Source of the DNA: Pseudomonas coleopterorum
GTDB taxonomy: Bacteria; Pseudomonadota; Gammaproteobacteria; Pseudomonadales; Pseudomonadaceae
Assembly (NCBI RefSeq): GCF_900105555.1
Contig: NZ_FNTZ01000001.1
Span: forward strand, 3,103,501-3,167,500
Length of the DNA: 64,000 nucleotides
Reading direction: 5' to 3'
Notes under the pieces: model-generated
The model's database searches: none
Seen by the model: the letters and a program-made list of their open reading frames with translations, nothing else
Told to the model about the DNA's origin: nothing
In this document: positions 39,419 to 48,325 of the stretch, in pieces
Layout: every line of letters begins with the position of its first letter
Numbering within the stretch: the stretch's first letter is position 1
Made by a program: the position numbers and the translations under genes

Positions 39419-39700
39419 TTACAGCTTTGCCGCACGACGCTGATGGCGCTCCATGTAGCGTTCGACATACGAGCAGGACGGAATCACCGTATAGCCATGG
39501 CTTTCGGCGTAGTCCAAGGCCTGCTCGGTCAACGCTGCAGCGATCCCGCGCCCGCGCAGGGCGTTGGGGACGAAGGTGCGGTAGATGTCCAGGGTCTGTT
39601 TGCCCAGGTCCATGTACGTCAGGTACGCACGGTGGCCGTCGATGTTGGTTTCGAACTGGTGACCGGCCTGGTCGTGGTGGATGGATAGCGCCTCGCTCAT
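39419..39700 (-). CDS. Small GNAT-type N-acetyltransferase
   Basis: A 93-residue minimal acetyltransferase (YidJ/Gtn-type) with the acetyl-CoA loop NALRGRGIAAALTEQALDYA and the C-terminal SYVERYMERH. The length fits this small family, which lacks the N-terminal half of full GNATs. It is convergent with aroG, 54 bases away. The substrate is unknown. Confidence 0.82.
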   Translation of the reverse strand: MSEALSIHHDQAGHQFETNIDGHRAYLTYMDLGKQTLDIYRTFVPNALRGRGIAAALTEQALDYAESHGYTVIPSCSYVERYMERHQRRAAKL

Positions 39701-40180
39701 GGCAATTCCTCGCGGGTCTTGGATTTTGATCTCTACCTTACCGCTCTTTGTACGACTTAGAAACAGTTGTGCCGACTCGTGCTGTTTTTGTCATCAAGGC
39801 CGGGCGAAGCCTGCGCGTTCGATGTGATAAATATCGTCGTTCGGCTTACGTTTGGCTTAGTTGTCTCGCATCGTGCTAAATCAAGGGCCGCTTTCTAACC
39901 CTTCTCGATTGACCCGCAGAAGCGGACATGTAAATCCCGCCTTAGTTCATGTCTGCGACAACTAAACCGCGCACTTGCGATAACCCGCGACCCTCTTGCA
40001 ACCAGCGCTAGACCGCGCTTTGCGGGTTACGTTCCGCCACCCTGGGCACCCATGGATTTTTTTTCATCTCTTGCGTTGCGTCCGTTTACTTACTACAAGT
40101 AATGAGTACTATGTACGGCGGCCAGTTTCTCATTCATGAGAAATGGCTACTTAAAAGAATGTCCTTCGAAGGGGAACACA
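39701..40180. other. Long gene-free region upstream of oprI
   Basis: These 480 bases contain no convincing frame. Visible: a 9-base inverted pair TTAGTTGTC (39857) and GACAACTAA (39957), another pair TAACCCGC (39981) and GCGGGTTA (40022), a T8 run at 40057-40064 and a candidate oprI promoter TTTACT-N16-TACTAT at 40085-40112. The leftward acetyltransferase promoter is presumably at the left end. Confidence 0.5.
40085..40112 (+). promoter_or_regulatory. Candidate oprI promoter
   Basis: TTTACT (40085-40090) and TACTAT (40107-40112) with a 16-base gap fit a sigma-70 promoter and would give a leader of about 60 bases before oprI. Confidence 0.35.
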
Positions 40181-40432
40181 ATGAACAACGCTCTGAAATT
40201 CTCTGCACTGGCCCTGGCCGCCGTTCTGGCTACCGGTTGCAGCAGCGCATCCAAAGAAACCGAAGCTCGTCTGACCGCTACCGAAGACGCCGCTGCACGT
40301 TCGCAAGCCCGTGCCGACGAAGCCTACCGCAAGGCTGACGAAGCACTGACCGCTGCTCAGAAAGCTCAGCAGACTGCCGACGAAGCCAACGAGCGCGCCC
40401 TGCGCATGCTCGACAAGGCCAGCCGCAAGTAA
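40181..40432 (+). CDS. oprI: Major outer-membrane murein lipoprotein OprI
   Basis: An 83-residue Lpp-type lipoprotein. The signal peptide ends at the lipobox LATGC (Cys 19), and the mature part is a continuous coiled coil rich in Ala, Glu and Lys ([20 protein letters not shown]) ending in ASRK, whose last lysine is the usual site of linkage to peptidoglycan. Start ATG 40181 follows AAGGGGAA. A strong terminator follows 17 bases after the stop. Confidence 0.96.
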   Translation: MNNALKFSALALAAVLATGCSSASKETEARLTATEDAAARSQARADEAYRKADEALTAAQKAQQTADEANERALRMLDKASRK

Positions 40433-40449
40433 CAGCTTTTCGAGGCTGT

Positions 40450-40480
40450 AAAAAAACCGACCCATTGGGTCGGTTTTTTT
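40450..40480 (+). terminator. oprI intrinsic terminator
   Basis: ACCGACCC-ATT-GGGTCGGT with a run of A before and seven T after. It can act in both directions and so may also end the leftward transcript that finishes at 40500 only if read through. Confidence 0.9.
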
Positions 40481-40499
40481 ATGCCTGATGAAGACCGCG

Positions 40500-41468
40500 C
40501 TATGGCGCGGGCGCTGTGTCAGGTGCGCTGCTGATCATCGGCGCGCCGGAAACGGCGATCTCGACCGGCAGGCCGTCTTCGGCAGCGACCACATCGCGGA
40601 CCACGTCCCAGTTCATCTTGATGTCCGGGGCGAAGTCCCTGCGGTTGAGCAAGGCGTTGATCACGGCGGTGTGCCTGTCCAGGGCCACCGGGTCACCCTT
40701 GTCGGTCAATTGAGCGTGGGCCTCGAGGTACACCTTGCCACCGCTCATGCCAAACTTGTAGGACTCGTTCATGATGCGCACGCTGGTCCCCACCGGCACC
40801 ATGCTCGCCAACTCCAGCACGTTGTCGTTGTACATGCGGAAACAGCCATGGCTGGTGCGCATGCCGATGCCGAACTGCTTGTTCGAGCCGTGAATCAGGT
40901 AGCCCGGCAGGCCGAGGGTGAACTTGAACGGCCCCAACGGATTGTCCGGACCGGCCGGGACGACGTTGGGCAACGGGTCGCCGTCCGCAGCGTGCTCGGC
41001 CTTGATCGAGGCCGGCGGCGTCCAGGTCGGATTGGCGGTCTTGGCGATGACCTTGGTCTGCGCAATGGGCGACCCCCACCCTTCCCGGCCTATCCCCAGT
41101 GGGTAGGTACGCACGACGTTCTCGCCCCTGGGGTAATAGTAGAGGCGATATTCGGCCAGGTTGATGACGATGCCTTCGCGCGGACCGGGAGGCAGAATGA
41201 AACGGGTCGGCAGGACGATCTGCGTGCCGGCACCCGGCAGCCAGGGATCGACACCGGGGTTGGCCGCAACCATTTCCAGGTAGCCAAGGTCGTTGGCGGT
41301 CGCGATATCGGCGAAGGTGTCTTCGTACTTGGCGGTGATGGTCTGCACCTGGCCAATGATGTCTTCACCCGGAGGCGGCAACGGGAATTCCAGCGCCATG
41401 ACCGGCGCCGCAGCGAACGCGGCGGCCAGCGACAGGCAGCGAGTGAAGACGGAAAGGCTCGGCGGCAT
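40500..41468 (-). CDS. Periplasmic L,D-transpeptidase (YkuD domain with LysM)
   Basis: A 322-residue exported enzyme. A signal peptide (LSVFTRCLSLAAAFAAAPVMA) is followed by a LysM-like murein-binding segment (ADIATANDLGYLEMVAANPG) and the YkuD catalytic domain with the motif HGSNKQFGIGMRTSHGCFR (catalytic Cys209). Such enzymes make 3-3 cross-links or attach lipoproteins to murein; the gene next to oprI makes OprI anchoring an attractive role, but this is inference. Start ATG 41468 opens directly on the signal peptide. Confidence 0.9.
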   Translation of the reverse strand: MPPSLSVFTRCLSLAAAFAAAPVMALEFPLPPPGEDIIGQVQTITAKYEDTFADIATANDLGYLEMVAANPGVDPWLPGAGTQIVLPTRFILPPGPREGIVINLAEYRLYYYPRGENVVRTYPLGIGREGWGSPIAQTKVIAKTANPTWTPPASIKAEHAADGDPLPNVVPAGPDNPLGPFKFTLGLPGYLIHGSNKQFGIGMRTSHGCFRMYNDNVLELASMVPVGTSVRIMNESYKFGMSGGKVYLEAHAQLTDKGDPVALDRHTAVINALLNRRDFAPDIKMNWDVVRDVVAAEDGLPVEIAVSGAPMISSAPDTAPAP

Positions 41469-41560
41469 CCAGGAAATCCTTGATCGAACTGAACGGGACA
41501 ATGCCGCGATTGTACGCGCAGTTGCCGGGCGCGTGTAGCCGAAGACCCTCGGCGCGCCGA

Positions 41561-41854
41561 TCAGGGGATCGACTGCAACTCGGGCCACACCGGCCGCGTG
41601 CCTTTGCGCTGGGCGAACAGAATGGCCCGGCACAGTTTGCACAGGCGCTGATCGCGGAAGATCTGCTTGTGCACCTCCAGCCACCGCGGCTGGGCCGGCA
41701 GCAAGGTGCCGCACAGGGTGCGGTCCACCGAACCACCGAGCTCCAGCTGGCGCGCCACCAGATGCACCCGGCTTTCCTGGCAGGCGAACAGGTCCAGCTG
41801 ATCGTCGGGTTCGATCAGTTGGTAGGCAAACAGGGACCAGGCGGGACGCGGCAT
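41561..41854 (-). CDS. Conserved hypothetical protein with CxxC
   Basis: I do not recognise a named family. The 97 residues start at ATG 41854, six bases after GGAG. They begin MPRPAWSLFAYQLIEPDDQL and end with a basic segment carrying CKLC (RDQRLCKLCRAILFAQRKG), plus single cysteines at FACQE and TLCGT. Four cysteines could bind zinc. It lies between the L,D-transpeptidase and tesA in the same direction, the same order as in other pseudomonads. Confidence 0.7.
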   Translation of the reverse strand: MPRPAWSLFAYQLIEPDDQLDLFACQESRVHLVARQLELGGSVDRTLCGTLLPAQPRWLEVHKQIFRDQRLCKLCRAILFAQRKGTRPVWPELQSIP

Positions 41855-41910
41855 CGGGGGCTCCAAACAGGGGGCGCCACATTAGCCGAAAGCCAGCATC
41901 CAGAAAAGCG

Positions 41911-42516
41911 TCAAAGCAACGGTTTGAGCGTCGGCCAGACGTTTTCCAGCAGTTTGCCCTGGGCACCGGCGGTGGGATGGACACCGTCGGCCTGCATCAA
42001 TGTCGGAACGCCGCCAACCCCTTCGAGCAGGAACGGCACCAGGGCCACTTTTTTCTCGTCCGCGAGTGTTTGGTAGACCTGGGCGAATGCCTTGGTATAC
42101 CGCGCGCCGTAGTTGGGCGGCAATTGCATGCCCAACAGCAGTACCTCGGCCCCGGCCTTGCGAGAGAGATCAATCATCGACGCAAGATTCTGTTGCAATT
42201 GCGCGACAGGCATCCCGCGCAGGCCATCGTTGCCGCCCAACTCCAGCAGCACCAGGTCCGGCTTGTGCGCTGCAAGCTGCGCGGGCAGCCGCGCCAAGCC
42301 ATTGGCCGAGGTATCGCCGGTGATCGAGGCATTGACGACTTTGTCGTCGAAACCCTGCTGCGCCAGGCGTTTTTCGAGCAGTGCTACCCAGCCGGCGCGG
42401 GTATCCAGGCCGAAAGCCGCGCTGATACTATCGCCAACGATCAGGACGGTACCTGCCACTGCACTCTGGGCGGCCAACATCAGGCCCAGGCCAGCACTCA
42501 TCAACCACATTCGCAT
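41911..42516 (-). CDS. tesA: Multifunctional acyl-CoA thioesterase I / lysophospholipase L1 (SGNH)
   Basis: A 201-residue periplasmic esterase. A signal peptide (residues 1-21, ending SAVA) is followed by the SGNH blocks GDS (nucleophile Ser30 in IVGDSISAAF), LLELGGNDGLRG and DGVHPT (Asp and His of the triad). It hydrolyses acyl thioesters, arylesters and lysophospholipids. Start ATG 42516 follows GGAG by 7 bases; the frame extends 7 codons upstream into the divergent ABC gene. It is divergent from and 11 bases from the ABC ATPase, an arrangement conserved from E. coli to pseudomonads. Confidence 0.94.
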   Translation of the reverse strand: MRMWLMSAGLGLMLAAQSAVAGTVLIVGDSISAAFGLDTRAGWVALLEKRLAQQGFDDKVVNASITGDTSANGLARLPAQLAAHKPDLVLLELGGNDGLRGMPVAQLQQNLASMIDLSRKAGAEVLLLGMQLPPNYGARYTKAFAQVYQTLADEKKVALVPFLLEGVGGVPTLMQADGVHPTAGAQGKLLENVWPTLKPLL

Positions 42517-42527
42517 CGGGACTCTCC

Positions 42528-43211
42528 ATGGGCGCAAGCATTCTTACAGCGCGGAACCTTAGCAAAGTGGTCACCAGCGCGGAAGGTGAACTGACCATAC
42601 TGCACGAACTCTCCCTGCAATTGGCGAAAGGCGACAGCCTGGCGATCGTCGGCGCCTCGGGTTCGGGCAAGTCCACCCTGCTCGGCCTGCTGGCCGGCCT
42701 CGACCTGCCCAGTGCGGGCAGCGTGACCCTGGCTGGCCAGGACCTCGGCACCCTCGACGAGGACCAGCGGGCTCGGGTGCGCGCCGAACACGTGGGGTTC
42801 GTGTTTCAGTCGTTCCAACTGCTGGACAGCCTCAATGCGTTGGAAAACGTGATGCTGCCGCTGGAGCTCGACGGCCGCAAGGATGCCCGGGAGCATGCGC
42901 GCAACCTCCTCGAACGGGTTGGCCTGGGCCAACGTCTGACACACTCGCCGCGCCAGCTCTCGGGCGGCGAACAACAGCGCGTGGCCATCGCCCGCGCCTT
43001 CGCTGCCGAACCCGACGTGCTGTTCGCCGACGAACCCACCGGCAACCTCGACAGCCATACCGGCGAGCGCATCAGTGACCTGCTGTTCGAACTGAACAAG
43101 GAACGCGGCACGACCTTGGTACTGGTAACCCACGACGAGCGTCTGGCGCATCGCTGCCAGCGTTTGATCCGCCTCGATGCCGGGCGCCTCGTCGCGCCTC
43201 TGGAGCCCTGA
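42528..43211 (+). CDS. ABC ATPase, YbbA/LolD-like
   Basis: A 227-residue ATPase with Walker A GASGSGKS, signature LSGGEQQRVAIARAF and Walker B VLFADEPTGNLD, typical of the MacB/LolD-like group that works with FtsX-type permeases. Its stop overlaps the start of the next gene, the YbbP-like permease. The pair adjoins tesA. Its transported substrate is not known; lipid or lysophospholipid handling has been suggested from context. Confidence 0.92.
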   Translation: MGASILTARNLSKVVTSAEGELTILHELSLQLAKGDSLAIVGASGSGKSTLLGLLAGLDLPSAGSVTLAGQDLGTLDEDQRARVRAEHVGFVFQSFQLLDSLNALENVMLPLELDGRKDAREHARNLLERVGLGQRLTHSPRQLSGGEQQRVAIARAFAAEPDVLFADEPTGNLDSHTGERISDLLFELNKERGTTLVLVTHDERLAHRCQRLIRLDAGRLVAPLEP

Positions 43212-45715
43212 TGGTCGGCTTGCCGATGTTCCGCCTGGTCGCCCTGGCCGCCCGGCAGTTGTTGCGTGACGCCCGCTCCGGCGAGCTGCGCGTACTGTTC
43301 TTTGCCCTGCTGGTGGCGGTCGCTGCCAGCACTGCGATCGGCTATTTCGGGGCGCGCCTCAATGGCGCGATGCAACTGCGCGCGACCGAGTTCCTTGGCG
43401 CCGACCTTATCCTGCAAGGCAGCAGCCCGGCCCGCCAGGAACAGATCGATGCAGGCACCCAGGCGGGGCTCGAGCATGCGCGCGTGGTCGAGTTCGCCAG
43501 CGTGATCGCCGCCGACAACGGCATCCAGTTGTCCAGCGTGAAGGCGGTCGATGAGGCGTACCCGTTGCGTGGCGAGCTCAAGAGCGCTGCGCAGCCCTAT
43601 GGAGAGGAAACAGCCGGCGCAGGCCCGGCGCCCGGTGAGGCATGGGCAGAGTCACGCTTGCTGGCAGCGCTGAACCTCAAGGTTGGCGACACCCTGGATG
43701 TGGGCAGCAAGACCCTGCGCCTGGCACGCGTGCTGACCTATGAGCCGGACCGAGCCGGCAATTTCTACAGCCTGACGCCACGGGTGATGATCAACCTGCA
43801 GGACCTGGCCGCCACCAACGTGGTGCAGCCAGGCAGCCGAGTGACCTACCGCGAGCTCTGGCGTGGCACGCCCGAGCAACTGGCCAGCTATCAGCAGCGA
43901 CTGGAGTCGGCGCTCGAGCCCAACCAGCGGCTGCGTGATTCCAAGGACAGCAACCAGCAGATCGGTGGCGCGCTGGGCAAGGCCGAACGCTATCTGAACA
44001 TGGCCAGCCTGGTGGCGGTACTGCTGGCGGGCGTGGCGGTGGCCATGTCGGCCAGCCGCTTCGCCGCGCGACGTTTCGATGCCAGTGCCCTGCTGCGCTG
44101 CCTGGGCCTGTCACGCCGCCAAGTGATGCTGATGTTCTGCGTGCAACTGGCCCTGCTCGGTGTGCTGGCGTGCCTGAGCGGTGCGCTGATCGGCTGGTTG
44201 GCGCAACTGGTCCTGTTCCAGATGCTCCATGGCTTGTTGCCTGCCGTGGTTCCGGCCGGGGGCGTATTGCCCGCGTTGGCCGGCATCGGTACCGGGCTGG
44301 TCGCCTTGGCCGGGTTCGCCCTGCCACCGCTGGCAGCTTTGGGTGCGGTACCGCCGCTGCGCGTGCTGCGGCGCGACCTGCTGCCGGTGCCGACCAGCAC
44401 CTGGCTGGTGTACGGCACTGCGCTGCTGGCGCTGGGCCTGATCATGTGGCGGTTGAGCCTGGACCTGGTCCTGACCTTCGCGCTGCTCGCCGGTGGCCTG
44501 CTGGCCGCGCTGATCCTGGGCGGCCTGTTGCTGCTGGGCCTGAAAAGCCTGCGCCGGCTGCTGGCCCGTTCCACCCTGCCCTGGCGTCTGGGGCTTGGGC
44601 AACTGCTTCGGCATCCGCTGGCTGCGGCTGGCCAGGCCCTGGCCTTCGGCCTGATTCTGCTGGCCATGACGCTGATCGCGCTGCTGCGTGGCGAGTTGCT
44701 GGACAACTGGCAGAACCAGTTGCCAAAGGATGCGCCGAACTATTTCGCCCTGAACATCCTGCCGGACGAGCGCGATGCCTTCGCCCGTCACCTGCAGGAC
44801 GCCGGCGCCCGTGCGGCGCCCCTGTACCCGGTGATGCCGGGACGTCTGGTGGATATCAACGATGCGCCGGTGCAGGAACTGGTCGAGAAGGATTCCCGCG
44901 GTGAACGCGCGGTGCAACGGGACTTGAGCCTGACCTGGGCCGAACATCTGCCCAACGGCAATCGGATCACCGCCGGGCAGTGGTGGAGCGCTGCGCAGAA
45001 CCAGGACCTGCCCGGCGTGTCGGTCGAGGAAGGCGTTGCGCAAAGCCTCAAGCTCAAGCTGGGCGACCGCTTGACGTTCAACATTGGCGGTTCCAATCGC
45101 GACGCTGTGGTCACCAGCCTGCGCACCGTGGACTGGAACAACTTCCAGCCCAACTTCTTCATGATCTTCCAGCCCGGCACCTTCGATGACCTGCCGACCA
45201 CCTACCTGACCAGCTTCTACATCGCTCCTGGGCATGATTCACAGGTGGTCGAGCTGTCTCGCGCCTTCCCTGCGGCGACCATCCTGGGGGTCGAGGCACT
45301 GCTGGAACAGCTGCGCAGCATCCTGGCTCAGGTCACCCTGGCAGTGGAATACGTGCTGCTGTTCGTGCTTGCCGCGGGCATGGCCGTGTTGTTCTCCGGG
45401 CTGCAGGCGACACTGGACGAGCGCATTCGGCAGGGCGCACTGCTGCGAGCGCTGGGTGCCGAGCGGCGCCTGCTGGTCAAGGCACGGCGCATCGAGTTCG
45501 GTCTGCTGGGTGCCGCCAGCGGTGTGCTGGCGGCGTTGGGCAGCGAACTGATCAGCTTTGTGCTGTATCGCTATGCCTTCGACCTGGCCTGGACCCCGCA
45601 CCCATGGTTGCTTTGCTTGCCGCTGATCGGCGCACTGCTGGTCGGTGGGGCGGGCGTCTTCGGCACCCGTCGAGCCCTCAATGCAAGCCCGTTGCAGGTA
45701 CTCAGAGAAGGCTGA
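43211..45715 (+). CDS. FtsX-type ABC permease, YbbP-like
   Basis: A large permease of 834 residues with two FtsX domains: one N-terminal span (SGELRVLFFALLVAVAAST), a periplasmic region, a block of helices at about residues 260-500, a second periplasmic region, and three C-terminal helices (VLLFVLAAGMAVLFSGLQAT onward). It has the usual YbbP length of slightly over 800. It works with the ATPase immediately upstream. Confidence 0.92.
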   Translation: MVGLPMFRLVALAARQLLRDARSGELRVLFFALLVAVAASTAIGYFGARLNGAMQLRATEFLGADLILQGSSPARQEQIDAGTQAGLEHARVVEFASVIAADNGIQLSSVKAVDEAYPLRGELKSAAQPYGEETAGAGPAPGEAWAESRLLAALNLKVGDTLDVGSKTLRLARVLTYEPDRAGNFYSLTPRVMINLQDLAATNVVQPGSRVTYRELWRGTPEQLASYQQRLESALEPNQRLRDSKDSNQQIGGALGKAERYLNMASLVAVLLAGVAVAMSASRFAARRFDASALLRCLGLSRRQVMLMFCVQLALLGVLACLSGALIGWLAQLVLFQMLHGLLPAVVPAGGVLPALAGIGTGLVALAGFALPPLAALGAVPPLRVLRRDLLPVPTSTWLVYGTALLALGLIMWRLSLDLVLTFALLAGGLLAALILGGLLLLGLKSLRRLLARSTLPWRLGLGQLLRHPLAAAGQALAFGLILLAMTLIALLRGELLDNWQNQLPKDAPNYFALNILPDERDAFARHLQDAGARAAPLYPVMPGRLVDINDAPVQELVEKDSRGERAVQRDLSLTWAEHLPNGNRITAGQWWSAAQNQDLPGVSVEEGVAQSLKLKLGDRLTFNIGGSNRDAVVTSLRTVDWNNFQPNFFMIFQPGTFDDLPTTYLTSFYIAPGHDSQVVELSRAFPAATILGVEALLEQLRSILAQVTLAVEYVLLFVLAAGMAVLFSGLQATLDERIRQGALLRALGAERRLLVKARRIEFGLLGAASGVLAALGSELISFVLYRYAFDLAWTPHPWLLCLPLIGALLVGGAGVFGTRRALNASPLQVLREG

Positions 45716-45730
45716 TGTGCTACCCGCCGA

Positions 45731-46039
45731 TCAGCGAAGGGTGATCAGCCCCTGCCGGGCGATGCGCACGGCATGGGCAATCACCTCACGGGCATCCTGC
45801 GCCGATGGTGCCTGGATCACGGCCAGTTCGAAGCTGTTGTCGGGCAAACCTTTCAAGGCGCTGTGCTGGTCGATGAAGCGAGCCACGAAAGCACCGGGCT
45901 TGCCACGACGGCGAGGCCAGCCATCAAGGCTGCGCAGCAGGTTCGGTTGGTGCTGGCCCACCAGCAGGATGCGCGGGTTGCGCAGGGAAGGACTCGCCGG
46001 GATCGGCGCCAAACAAACGATGGGACGGGGACAGTTCAT
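45731..46039 (-). CDS. Small hypothetical protein
   Basis: I do not recognise the family. The 102 residues begin MNCPRPIVCLAPIPASPSLR at ATG 46039 and end NSFELAVIQAPSAQDAREVI and AHAVRIARQGLITLR, resembling the end of a nucleotide-binding or methyltransferase-like fold, but no catalytic motif is visible. The gene is convergent with the permease gene, 15 bases apart. Codon use looks normal for the region. It could be a degenerate or lineage-specific gene. Confidence 0.5.
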   Translation of the reverse strand: MNCPRPIVCLAPIPASPSLRNPRILLVGQHQPNLLRSLDGWPRRRGKPGAFVARFIDQHSALKGLPDNSFELAVIQAPSAQDAREVIAHAVRIARQGLITLR

Positions 46040-46235
46040 GATGGTGTTCTCAGCCTCGACCGCTTCATGTGGGAGAGCTGGACAGCGGTGGGAGGCATCA
46101 CCGAACCAGCGCTTTAGCGGTATTTCGAAGGCTCGCAAGAACCTCCAGGCGCCCCGCAAGTAGCTGTCTAAATCGGCGCATGAGGGGTAATCCTATTGAA
46201 TCGGTCGGCAGGGTGTCAACCGCCTGGTGCACACC

Positions 46236-46712
46236 TCAGGCCGGCTTGTAGCGGATCTGATTGATATACCACAGCGCCTCGCCATCAGGGATCTGTACGA
46301 CTATTTCGTCGCCTTCCTGCTTCTTCAGCAGCGCGCGGGCCATGGGTGAATCAATGGAGATATAGTCGTTGCGACCATAGATTTCGTCATAGCCGACGAT
46401 ACGAAAGGTCTTGGTCTCGCCTGCGTCGTTTTCGATCTCTACCCAAGCACCGAAGAACACCCGGCCTTCTTGTTCGGACGAATAATCGACGACCTTGACG
46501 TCTTCCAACCGTTTGCGCAGATAACGCACCCGACGGTCGATCTCACGCAGCAGCTTTTTGTTGTACTGGTAATCCGCGTTCTCACTGCGATCCCCCAAAG
46601 ATGCAGCCCAAGCGACCTTCTGCGTGATCTCTGGCCGATAGACGCGCCACAGATGATCGAGCTCTGACCTCAGCGCCTCGTGCCCCTCACGCGTAATGAT
46701 GTTCGTTGCCAA
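46236..46712 (-). CDS. greB: Transcription elongation factor GreB
   Basis: Stimulates cleavage of backtracked RNA in RNA polymerase. The 158 residues have the N-terminal coiled coil with the acidic tip LGDRSENADYQYNKKLLREI and the C-terminal FKBP-like domain (GNDYISI... region, ending DGEALWYINQIRYKPA). GreB rather than GreA is indicated by the YQYNKK tip and C-terminus. The start is TTG 46712 (MATNIITREGHEAL), 6 bases after GGAGG, giving normal length. Confidence 0.95.
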   Translation of the reverse strand: MATNIITREGHEALRSELDHLWRVYRPEITQKVAWAASLGDRSENADYQYNKKLLREIDRRVRYLRKRLEDVKVVDYSSEQEGRVFFGAWVEIENDAGETKTFRIVGYDEIYGRNDYISIDSPMARALLKKQEGDEIVVQIPDGEALWYINQIRYKPA

Positions 46713-46782
46713 TGCGGCCTCCGGCCAGACATAAAAGCGTAGCCTACAATAAACACCCTGCCCTGCCAGCAAGGCTCATGAT

Positions 46783-48204
46783 TCAACGCGCCGACGCCAG
46801 CTTGCGCGCGCCTGGCTCCAGCGAATCGCGTTCGCGGGCGAACGCCAGGTAGTACTTGTTCACGCTGTTGACGTAGCTCACCGAGGCCATGCCCATCTGT
46901 TCCATGGCGATGCGCTCGGTCTGGAAGAACCATTGGTCGGGGTTGAGGCCACGGCGGCGGGCTTCCTTGCGCATGGCCTGCACCCGTTCAGGGCCCATGT
47001 TGTAGGCGGCCAGGGTGAAGGCCATGCGCTCACGCTCGTTGAGCTTGTTGCTGGAGAAGAATTTGCGGCGGATCATCGCCAAGTACTTGGCCCCGGCCTG
47101 GACGTTGTTGTCGACGTCCTGGATGTTGCCCACGCCTACCCGCCGGGCGGCCGAGGGGGTGATCTGCAGCAGGCCGGTGGCGCCGCCGCCCCCACGCGCC
47201 GCCGGGTCGAGCTTGGACTCCTTGAAGGCCAGCGCGGCGAGGTTGAGCCAGTCCATGTGTTGCTCGCGGGCGTGGCGCTGGAGGACCGGACGCAGTTTTT
47301 CCAGCCGCTGACGATCACTGCGGGCCAAGGGGTAGTGAACCCTGTACAGGCCACGGTAAACCTTGACGAACGCGGCGTCCTGATCGCTTGGCGCCTTGTA
47401 GGACGCCAGGAAGCGATCGACACTGGCGCCGAGCTGCGGTGCGTCGCGGCGCACGTACCAGCTTACCGAGCCGGGCGCGCTGAGGACCACGCGGCGGTCC
47501 ACCCGCAGCCGTGGCATGACCTTGGCCCAGCGCTCGGCGATGGGCAATTCGACCACGGTCAGCGGGTAGATCCCGGCTTGGACCATCTCCAGCACGTCTT
47601 CAACGGCCAGGCTGGGGTCGACCCATTCGATGTCGATAGGCGCCAGTTTGCGCAAGGCCAGCTTCTGATTCAGGCGTTCGATGGCGGCGCCCGCAGCGCT
47701 GCCATTGGGCAAGGCGAGGGTTTTGCCTGCCAGTTGCTCGACCCGCACCGGGCGCCGCCCGCCTTTGCCGCTGACCAGCACGAATGGCACGTTGGCGATC
47801 ACGGCATCGCTGGCCGCGACCTTGCTGGCGGGATGCAACTCCATCAGTTCGCCCGGCGCGACCAGATCGCCTTCGCCACGCTGCAGGGCGCCGAGCAGTT
47901 GTTCCTTGGCTCGCGGAATGATCTTGAGTTGCAACGCCTGACCTTTACCGGCGTGGGCATTGAGGAAGCTCTGGAAGGCCTGCAGGCGATGGTATTCGAC
48001 GCCGATGGCCTGGCCGCGGACCTGGCCGGAGCTGTTGCGGCTCTGATTGACCAGCACGCGCAACACGCGGCTCGACTGGATCTGGGCCAGGTCGCGGACC
48101 TTGGCCGGGTGTGCCGCCAACGGGGGACCCGCCGGACGAGCGGCGGCTGCCGAGGGCAGTCCGAGGACCAGACACAGCATGACAATCAGTGATCTTGCGC
48201 CCAT
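46783..48204 (-). CDS. MltF-like lytic murein transglycosylase
   Basis: A 473-residue exported enzyme: signal peptide (LIVMLCLVLGLPSAAAA), a periplasmic solute-binding-like domain of about 220 residues (begins VLRVLVNQSRNSSG), then an SLT domain with catalytic Glu329 in ALAFKESKLDPAARGGG and GATGLLQITPSAARRVG. It cleaves the MurNAc-GlcNAc bond to yield 1,6-anhydro ends. Pseudomonads have two MltF-type proteins and this appears to be the second. ATG 48204 is preferred; an upstream ATG in frame would add a basic N-terminus. Confidence 0.9.
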   Translation of the reverse strand: MGARSLIVMLCLVLGLPSAAAARPAGPPLAAHPAKVRDLAQIQSSRVLRVLVNQSRNSSGQVRGQAIGVEYHRLQAFQSFLNAHAGKGQALQLKIIPRAKEQLLGALQRGEGDLVAPGELMELHPASKVAASDAVIANVPFVLVSGKGGRRPVRVEQLAGKTLALPNGSAAGAAIERLNQKLALRKLAPIDIEWVDPSLAVEDVLEMVQAGIYPLTVVELPIAERWAKVMPRLRVDRRVVLSAPGSVSWYVRRDAPQLGASVDRFLASYKAPSDQDAAFVKVYRGLYRVHYPLARSDRQRLEKLRPVLQRHAREQHMDWLNLAALAFKESKLDPAARGGGGATGLLQITPSAARRVGVGNIQDVDNNVQAGAKYLAMIRRKFFSSNKLNERERMAFTLAAYNMGPERVQAMRKEARRRGLNPDQWFFQTERIAMEQMGMASVSYVNSVNKYYLAFARERDSLEPGARKLASAR

Positions 48205-48325
48205 GGTTCCCCGGCAAATGTCTCGAGCAGCCCTCAAAGACCGCCATAACCTTTTGAAGTTCTTGGTTTTCTTGCCCATCACCAAGCTCTGGTATGCTTT
48301 TCGCCTCCTGCTTTGAGGTAGCACC

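Noticed and set aside
40057..40064. T8 run as an intrinsic terminator
   Set aside because: The bases before it form only a few weak pairs.
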